From Acidimicrobiia bacterium (lineage in GTDB: Bacteria; Actinomycetota; Acidimicrobiia; Spongiisociales; SHLN01), in assembly GCA_030623545.1 (NCBI GenBank), contig JAUXLW010000006.1, forward strand, positions 1 to 17,169: a DNA stretch of 17,169 bases. The letters are read 5' to 3'. Below, piece after piece: positions 11,931-17,169 of the stretch; the stretch's first letter is position 1; each line of letters opens with the position of its first letter. Made by a program: the position numbers and the translations under genes. The notes beneath the pieces were generated by a model. It was not told where the DNA came from. It saw only the letters and a program-made list of their open reading frames with translations, and made no database searches.

Positions 11931-13019
11931 GTGCCCTCACTTGACGATCTATTGGCGAAAATGCTCGAGGTTCGGGGCTCAGACCTGCACCTGAAGGTTG
12001 GCTCGCCTCCGATTATTCGTATCGATGGTCAATTGCAGCCCATTGATATGCCGTCACTCACGCCATCCGACGTCGAGTCCTACGCCCAGAGCATCATGCC
12101 GCCCCGGGCTGTGGCCAGTTTTCGTGAGGAGCACGAGTCAGATTTTGCCTACGGCAAGCCGAATCTCGGTCGTTTCAGGGTGAACGTCTATCGCCAGCGC
12201 ACCTCGATGAGCATTGTTCTGCGAGCGGTGCTGCCCGCCTCAAAGAGTTTCGAGGAGCTGGGCTTGCCTCCGGTATTGAAGATGATGTCCCAGAAACGCA
12301 ATGGATTGATACTCATAACCGGCCCGACCGGCAGCGGGAAGACCACGACTATGGCCTCCATCGTCGACTTCATCAACAGCAACCGCCGGGTCAACATCAT
12401 CACCATCGAAGACCCCATCGAGGTTCTTCACCCCGACAAATTGGCCATTGTCTCTCAGAGAGAAATCGGCGTAGACACGGTCGATTTTGCCCAAGCACTG
12501 CGCCGGGTCCTTCGCCAGGACCCGGACGTCATCTTGATAGGTGAAATGCGTGACAGGGAAACCGCCGAGGCCGCCTTGATGGCTGCTGAGACCGGCCACC
12601 TCGTGATCTCGTCGCTACACACGATTGATGCCGGCGAGACCATTAATCGCATTCTCGACTTCTTCCCACCCTTCCAGCACAAGGCGGTGCGCCTCGGCCT
12701 GGCAGGAAGCATCCAGGCCATCCTCAGCCAGCGGCTGATTCGCAAGGCGGACGGCGTGGGCCGGATTCCGGCCATCGAAGTCCTGACCATGACCCCGCGC
12801 GTCTACGAGCGGATTGTGGAAGAGGACAAGACGGTGGAGATCAAAGAAGTCATCGAGGAGGGTGATTTCTACGGCATGCAGACTTTCGACCAATGCCTTC
12901 TCGAGTTGTTGCGGTCTGGTGAGATCAGCTACGACGAGGCATTGGCCAATGCCACCATGCCGTCGGACTTCAAGATCCGCATTCAGAGCGAAGGCCTGCT
13001 AGGCCGCGCCAGCGCGTAG
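11931..13019 (+). CDS. pilT: PilT/PilU-type type IV pilus retraction ATPase
   Basis: A 362-residue secretion-superfamily ATPase of PilT length. The N-terminal domain begins with the typical SLDDLLAKMLEVRGSDLHLKVGSPPIIRIDG. Walker A GPTGSGKTT is at 131-139. The Asp-box segment ITIEDPIEV follows, then Walker B DPDVILIGEMRD (197-208) and the His box GHLVISSLHT (near 222-231). The C-terminal LGLAGSIQAILSQRLI is the PilT-type helix. No four-Cys zinc motif of PilB/GspE is present, which supports a retraction-type motor rather than an assembly motor. The start is GTG 11931, with GAGGAG at 11919-11924 six bases before it. No other pilus gene is in the window, so the motor is an orphan here and its partner system must lie elsewhere. 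Confidence 0.93.
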   Translation: MPSLDDLLAKMLEVRGSDLHLKVGSPPIIRIDGQLQPIDMPSLTPSDVESYAQSIMPPRAVASFREEHESDFAYGKPNLGRFRVNVYRQRTSMSIVLRAVLPASKSFEELGLPPVLKMMSQKRNGLILITGPTGSGKTTTMASIVDFINSNRRVNIITIEDPIEVLHPDKLAIVSQREIGVDTVDFAQALRRVLRQDPDVILIGEMRDRETAEAALMAAETGHLVISSLHTIDAGETINRILDFFPPFQHKAVRLGLAGSIQAILSQRLIRKADGVGRIPAIEVLTMTPRVYERIVEEDKTVEIKEVIEEGDFYGMQTFDQCLLELLRSGEISYDEALANATMPSDFKIRIQSEGLLGRASA

Positions 13020-13055
13020 CAACCAGCGAACCGGACCTTCCCCGGCTCTGGTGCC

Positions 13056-13067
13056 TATTCTCGGAGC
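13056..13067 (+). promoter_or_regulatory. Candidate -10 box for a leaderless pcnA transcript
   Basis: TATTCT (13056-13061) matches the TAnnnT -10 pattern and ends six bases before ATG 13068. Transcription would then start at or within a base or so of the start codon, the layout of leaderless actinomycete mRNAs. The only Shine-Dalgarno-like bases (GGAG, 13063-13066) are too close to the ATG to work. The -35 region is poor, so this is tentative. Confidence 0.4.
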
Positions 13068-14462
13068 ATGTTGCCCGACAGGGTTCAGCAACTGCTCGAA
13101 CCTCGATCCCATGCCATGCAGATGGCCGCTCTGTTCCACGAGGCCGGTCATGAGCTGTTTCTCGTCGGCGGGAGCCTGCGCGATTTCATCCTCGGGCGTG
13201 ACCACCAGGATCTCGATTTCGCCACCGGGGCTCGGCCCGACGAGATCAAGGACATCGTTTCCGGGTGGGCCAACGATCTCTACACAGCCGGCGAGGAGTT
13301 TGGCACCGTGGGGGTCATTAGAGACGGCAACGTCTTCGAGGTAACCACCTTTCGCAGCGAGACATACCGGGAGGACACTCGCAAACCCACTGTGGAGTTC
13401 TCGGACGAGATCAGTGAGGATTTATCGCGCCGGGATTTCACAATCAATGCCATGGCGTTGCCGCTGATCCCCGGGGGCGATGCCCCGACTCTGGTGGATC
13501 CCTGGGGAGGCCTGGCCGATCTCGGGGCAGCGGTGCTGCGCACACCTCAATCTCCTGAGGTTTCCTTCACCGACGACCCGTTGCGGATGCTCCGCCTCTA
13601 TCGGTTCGTGGCCACCCTCGGTTTCGGAATCGGCGAAGGGGTTGAGGCGGCAGTGAACGACATGGCCGGGCGGCTTTCCATTGTGAGCGCAGAGCGAATT
13701 AGAGACGAGTTTTCCAAGCTCATGGTCGCACCCGAGCCCGGCGAGGCTCTAGCCGGTTTAGTGGACAGTGGGCTGGCGGCACAGTTCATCCCCGAGTTGC
13801 CGGCACTCGCCCTCGAGCAGGATCCAATCCATCGCCACAAGGATGTCCTGGCCCACACCCTGGCTGTCGTTGACACAGTTAACGCCGACCTGGTGGAGCG
13901 TTTAGCGGCGTTGTTTCACGATGTTGGCAAGCCGGACACACGGGAGTTTGGAGCGAGGGGAACAGTGAGTTTTCATCATCACGAGGTGGTCGGAGCCCGG
14001 ATGACCCGCCGGCGGCTGCGAGCCCTCAAATACCCCAAGCAGGTCGTGGAGAACGTCAGCGATCTGGTTTACCTCCATATGCGCCCCCATACCTTCAAGA
14101 TGGGTTGGACTGATCGAGCGGTGCGCCGTTACGTGCGCGATGCCGGGCCCCTTCTCGAACGTCTCAACGAGCTCGTCAGGGCCGACGTCACGACACGTAA
14201 TGAGAAACTGGAACGTCAGATCCACAAGCGCATTGACGAGCTCGAGGAGCGCATTGTTGATCTGCGCCGGCGTGAAGAGCTGGATGCCCTGCGGCCTCCG
14301 ATTGATGGCCACGCGGTGATGGCGCATTTGGGGATCGGTCCAGGGCGCCGGGTGGGCGTTGCTATGGACCTGCTAATGGAGTATCGAATCGACGAAGGTC
14401 CCTATACGCCCGAGCAGGCATATGCCCTGCTCGACACCTGGGTGAAGGACGGCAAGATCTAG
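13068..14462 (+). CDS. pcnA: CCA tRNA nucleotidyltransferase / PcnA family
   Basis: A 464-residue class-II nucleotidyltransferase with an HD domain, the size and layout of actinobacterial CCA-adding enzymes. The head has LFLVGGSLRDFILGRDHQDLDFAT: the GG-x3-RD motif is at 34-39, and the acidic pair of catalytic metal ligands in DLD is at 48-50. RRDFTINAMA (121-130) contacts the nucleotide, and DDPLRMLRLYRFVATLGF (169-186) is the conserved neck. The HD motif is LFHDVGK (282-288). A basic/acidic helix (ERQIHKRIDELEERIVDLRRREEL) is in the tail. Such enzymes add or repair the 3' CCA of tRNA; the HD domain can give phosphatase activity. Mycobacterial pcnA (Rv3907c) sits in the equivalent neighbourhood. 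The start is ATG 13068, apparently leaderless. Poly(A) polymerase is the alternative annotation, less likely in this group. Confidence 0.94.
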   Translation: MLPDRVQQLLEPRSHAMQMAALFHEAGHELFLVGGSLRDFILGRDHQDLDFATGARPDEIKDIVSGWANDLYTAGEEFGTVGVIRDGNVFEVTTFRSETYREDTRKPTVEFSDEISEDLSRRDFTINAMALPLIPGGDAPTLVDPWGGLADLGAAVLRTPQSPEVSFTDDPLRMLRLYRFVATLGFGIGEGVEAAVNDMAGRLSIVSAERIRDEFSKLMVAPEPGEALAGLVDSGLAAQFIPELPALALEQDPIHRHKDVLAHTLAVVDTVNADLVERLAALFHDVGKPDTREFGARGTVSFHHHEVVGARMTRRRLRALKYPKQVVENVSDLVYLHMRPHTFKMGWTDRAVRRYVRDAGPLLERLNELVRADVTTRNEKLERQIHKRIDELEERIVDLRRREELDALRPPIDGHAVMAHLGIGPGRRVGVAMDLLMEYRIDEGPYTPEQAYALLDTWVKDGKI

Positions 14463-14705
14463 GAGGCCGGTCGGTAATGCAGGTCACGTATCTCGACGGC
14501 CGGTCATCACCATTCGCAGCGTCCTCGGCCTCGCCATTCCACCCGAGGAGTGACGAAACCTCGTCCTTGCGACTGGCGCGTCCGACCGCCGATCTACGCA
14601 ACGGCATCACCGACCACCCTCCAGGCGCCCGCGTTCTGCCAGACTGCTGGCTCCCAACATGTAGAGGAATGTCATGGCCGTGTTACTCAATAAGGGCTTC
14701 TCCGG
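14463..14705 (+). other. Intergenic region between pcnA and argG
   Basis: This is the longest stretch without a gene (243 bases). I see no tRNA, no repeat family and no clear ArgR-type operator. It has a short GCCAG-ACTG-CTGGC stem near 14637-14650, and AAGGG (14692-14696) serving as the argG ribosome binding site. An argG promoter must lie here or in the pcnA end, but no good -35/-10 pair stands out. Confidence 0.4.
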
Positions 14706-15896
14706 ATGAAGAAGGTCGTTCTGGCCTACTCGGGTGGCCTCGACACGTCTGTGATACTCCACTGGCTCATAGAAGAGCGGGGCCTCGAGGTAATCACCTA
14801 TACCGCCGACGTCGGCCAGGGTGAGGGGGTGGCCGACGCTCGTGACAAAGCGCTTGCCACCGGAGCCACAGAGGCGATTGTTGAGGACCTTGTCGGCGAG
14901 TTCGCATCCGACTTTGTCTTCCCGGCGTTACGGGCCAATGCGATCTACGAGGGCTATTACCTATTGGGAACCGCCCTGTCGCGCCCGGTGATTGCCAAGG
15001 GCCTGGTGGAAGCAGCGGCTGCCACCGGTGCCGACGCCATATCCCACGGCGCCACCGGCAAGGGCAACGATCAGGTGCGATTCGAGCTGAGTGCGATGGC
15101 GCTCAATCCGGAGATTCGAGTGGTAGCGCCGTGGCGGGAGTGGGATATGCGAGGCAGAGCCGACCTCATTGAATACGCCGAAAGAAACGGGATCGAAGTC
15201 CCGGCAACACCGGAGAAGCCGTACTCGGTGGACGCCAACCTGCTTCACGTTTCCTACGAGGGCGGAGTGCTGGAGGATCCGTGGGAGCCGCCCCCTAAAG
15301 GCATTTTCGAGCGCACGGTTGATCCTGAAGAGGCCCCGTTCGAACCGGAGACAGTGGACGTCACGTATGCCAACGGAGATCCGGTCGAAATAAACGATGT
15401 TGCCCTCGACCCGGCCGGGATCCTCGAGCTCGCCAACGATATCGGGGGCCGGCACGGTGTCGGCCGGGTCGATCTGGTCGAGAATCGATTCATCGGCATG
15501 AAGAACCGCGGCATATATGAGACGCCGGGTGGCACTTTGCTCCATCACGCCCATCGGGCCGTCGAATCCCTGACCCTGGATCGCGAGGTTCTGCACCTCC
15601 GTGACGAGCTGATCCCCAAGTATGCCGCCATTGTCTACAACGGGTTCTGGTATTCGCCTGAGCGGGAGCTGTTGCAGCAGACGTTCGATGCAATCCAGGA
15701 GCCCGTGAGCGGCACGGCCCGGCTCAAGGTCTACAAGGGATCGGTGATGGTGCAGGGCCGGCGGTCCGATCGGTCGTTATACGACCCGGCGGCGGCCACT
15801 TTCGAGGCCGACGATGTGTACGACCAGGGTGACGCCGGGGCCTTCATCCGCTTGCAGGCGCTTCGCCTCCGCAATATTGCCCGGCGGCAGCGCTGA
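14706..15896 (+). CDS. argG: Argininosuccinate synthase
   Basis: A 396-residue enzyme of full family length that condenses citrulline and aspartate with ATP to argininosuccinate in arginine synthesis, in the cytoplasm. The ATP pyrophosphatase P-loop SGGLDTS is at residues 9-15 after MKKVVLAY. ISHGATGKGNDQVRFE, the family's citrulline/aspartate-binding segment, and WREWDMRGRADLIEYAERNGI follow. EKPYSVDANLLHVSYEGGVLEDP is also diagnostic. The start is ATG 14706, with AAGGG nine bases upstream. The TGA stop shares a base with the argH ATG (TGATG), so the last two arginine steps are made from one message. Nothing is missing or unusual. Confidence 0.98.
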   Translation: MKKVVLAYSGGLDTSVILHWLIEERGLEVITYTADVGQGEGVADARDKALATGATEAIVEDLVGEFASDFVFPALRANAIYEGYYLLGTALSRPVIAKGLVEAAAATGADAISHGATGKGNDQVRFELSAMALNPEIRVVAPWREWDMRGRADLIEYAERNGIEVPATPEKPYSVDANLLHVSYEGGVLEDPWEPPPKGIFERTVDPEEAPFEPETVDVTYANGDPVEINDVALDPAGILELANDIGGRHGVGRVDLVENRFIGMKNRGIYETPGGTLLHHAHRAVESLTLDREVLHLRDELIPKYAAIVYNGFWYSPERELLQQTFDAIQEPVSGTARLKVYKGSVMVQGRRSDRSLYDPAAATFEADDVYDQGDAGAFIRLQALRLRNIARRQR

Positions 15897-17169
15897 TGTG
15901 GGGAGGGCGCTTCTCGGAGTCACCGGCTGAGGCACTGTGGCGCTTCACGGTGGACGAGAGCGACCGGCGGCTGCTGGGAGACGACGTGGCCGGGTCTCTG
16001 GCGCACGTCAAGATGTTGGGGGCCAGCGGCATTCTCGACCCGGCCGACGTCGATTCGATCGTGGGCGGGCTCGAAGAGATTCAAGTGTCCGAAGCCGCCG
16101 GCACCTTCGAGTTTCAGGACGGGGACGAGGACGTGCACAGCGCAGTGGAACGCCGCCTCTACGAGCTGGTAGGCGATGCAGCAGGGATGCTCCACACCGG
16201 AAGGTCTCGCAACGACCAGGTAGCCCTTGATATGAGGCTCTATCTGCGGCGCTCCGGCGAGGAGCGGATTCGGGATCTGGGGGGGTTCGTCTCGCTTTTG
16301 CTGGGCCTGGCCGAGAGGGTTGGCGACTCGGTGGTTGCTGCCTACACCCATCTGCAACAGGCTCAGCCCATCCGGTTGGGCCACCACCTCCTGGCCTATG
16401 GCTGGCTTGTCTTGCGCGACATTGAACGTTTCGAGGAGATAGGCGCCCGGCTCAATGTCTCTCCGTTGGGCGCAGGGGCCGTGGCGGGCAGCAGCCTTCC
16501 GTTGCAGCCAGAACTGGTCGCAGACGAGCTTGGGTTCGCAGCTACATTCGAGAATTCGATTGATGCGGTGGGGGCCCGGGACGTGATCGCCGAATATGCG
16601 TTCTGCTGTGCCCAGGCGATGACGAATCTCAGTCGCCTGGCCGAGGAAGTGGTGCTGTGGTCAACTGGTGAATTCGGCTGGCTGACCCTCAGCGACTCGT
16701 ACGCCACCGGCTCATCGGCGCTGCCCCACAAGAAGAACCCCGACATCGCCGAGCTGGTGCGGGGCCGGGCGGCGGCGGTAGCAGGCGATCTGGCGACCCT
16801 CCTTGGCATCCAAAAGGGCTTGCCTCTCAGCTACAGCCGGGACCTGCAAGAAGACAAGCGGGCCGTGTTCCACGCCGACGACACGTTGGCCTTGGCCGTT
16901 CCCGCGCTTGGCGGGCTGCTGGAGACCGCCCAATTCCATCCGCCGGAGCCCCGGTCCCAAACGGTGGCTCTCGACCTCGCCGAGGCCCTGGTAGGCAAAG
17001 GCGTGCCGTTCCGGGAAGCCCATGAAGCGGTCGGCAAGCTGGTGACGGCAATGGGTGGGGTGGACCTGAGTGAAGCGACGGCTTCCCAACTGGCGGCTGC
17101 CCACTCTCTCCTCGAGCCGGGGGATCTGGTGACTACGGCCGAGGCAGCTTCCCGGCGGGGTCCCGTCGA
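15896..17169 (+). CDS. argH: Argininosuccinate lyase (3' end cut by window edge)
   Basis: A frame of 424 codons plus two bases runs open to the window edge; the stop lies just beyond. The enzyme splits argininosuccinate to arginine and fumarate. The N-terminus MWGGRFSESPAEALWRFTVDES is typical. DEDVHSAVERRLYELVGDAAGMLHTGRSRNDQVALDMRL matches the first conserved block; YTHLQQAQP carries the catalytic His152. The flexible catalytic loop is GSSALPHKKNPD (272-283), where most family members read GSSxMPQKKNPD: Met becomes Leu and Gln becomes His, while the catalytic Ser and the Lys/Asn are kept. The last visible residues (TAEAASRRGPVD) are near the normal C-terminus, so only a few dozen residues should be missing. 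The ATG overlaps the argG stop by one base. Confidence 0.97.
   Translation, partial: MWGGRFSESPAEALWRFTVDESDRRLLGDDVAGSLAHVKMLGASGILDPADVDSIVGGLEEIQVSEAAGTFEFQDGDEDVHSAVERRLYELVGDAAGMLHTGRSRNDQVALDMRLYLRRSGEERIRDLGGFVSLLLGLAERVGDSVVAAYTHLQQAQPIRLGHHLLAYGWLVLRDIERFEEIGARLNVSPLGAGAVAGSSLPLQPELVADELGFAATFENSIDAVGARDVIAEYAFCCAQAMTNLSRLAEEVVLWSTGEFGWLTLSDSYATGSSALPHKKNPDIAELVRGRAAAVAGDLATLLGIQKGLPLSYSRDLQEDKRAVFHADDTLALAVPALGGLLETAQFHPPEPRSQTVALDLAEALVGKGVPFREAHEAVGKLVTAMGGVDLSEATASQLAAAHSLLEPGDLVTTAEAASRRGPV

Noticed and set aside
13133..13148. TGTTCCACGAGG, parS-like, inside pcnA
   Set aside because: The first nine bases match but the other arm has several mismatches; it is coding sequence for LFHEAG.
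13912..13920. TGTTTCACG, a parS left half, inside pcnA
   Set aside because: The right half (ATGTTGG) does not match; the bases encode the HD motif of PcnA.
14463..14705. Possible tRNA, T-box or arginine operator before argG
   Set aside because: No cloverleaf, no T-box sequence and no convincing ArgR palindrome could be made out by eye.
14477..14824. 115-residue plus-strand open frame before argG
   Set aside because: It runs into argG in another frame, has no motif, and the argG start with its ribosome binding site is clear.
1..17169. CRISPR array, insertion sequence, prophage or defence island
   Set aside because: No spaced repeats, transposase, integrase or terminal inverted repeats; every open stretch is accounted for by core-type genes.

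Overview
This window looks like a high-GC actinomycete-type chromosome next to the replication origin. The plus-strand run jag/khpB (3' end), rsmG, parA, parB is the usual origin-flanking order. The minus-strand run that converges on it (a CwlM-type protein, trxA, trxB, anti-sigma, ECF sigma factor, pseudokinase, Nudix protein) and the nearby pcnA match, in content and largely in order, the mycobacterial Rv3907c-Rv3920c neighbourhood as I remember it. The lineage is an inference. The short Nudix protein, the PilT ATPase and the absence of a MurJ domain suggest a non-mycobacterial, possibly deep-branching, actinomycete such as an Acidimicrobiia relative.

Layout. 1-2753 (+): the R3H end of jag with a tandem-repeat acidic tail, rsmG, parA and parB, mostly overlapping at start/stop. 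A strong parS-like palindrome lies on the rsmG start codon. 2750-5488 (-): cwlM, whose stop codon overlaps that of parB, then a terminator hairpin, trxA, trxB and a two-helix membrane protein. 5569-10273 (-): a tightly coupled run, transcribed as Nudix, GNAT, DegV, pseudokinase with an extracellular discoidin-like domain, ECF sigma factor, anti-sigma factor. 10300-14462 (+): a histone-deacetylase-fold amidohydrolase, a phosphoribosyltransferase, a PilT-type ATPase and a CCA-adding/PcnA-type nucleotidyltransferase. 14706-17169 (+): argG and argH, the latter cut by the window edge.

How the genes fit together. ParA, ParB and parS make the chromosome segregation system. CwlM and the pseudokinase correspond to the cytoplasmic regulators of peptidoglycan precursor synthesis known from mycobacteria (CwlM acting on MurA; the MurJ-fused pseudokinase acting through FhaA). 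Here the pseudokinase stands free of MurJ and is translationally coupled to a SigM-like sigma/anti-sigma pair, which would link wall control to envelope-stress transcription. TrxA and TrxB form the thiol-redox pair. ArgG and ArgH are the last two steps of arginine synthesis.

I see no mobile element, CRISPR array, rRNA or tRNA. The most notable points are the parS placement, the stand-alone pseudokinase, and a CwlM that lacks both the amidase zinc ligands and a long C-terminal tail.
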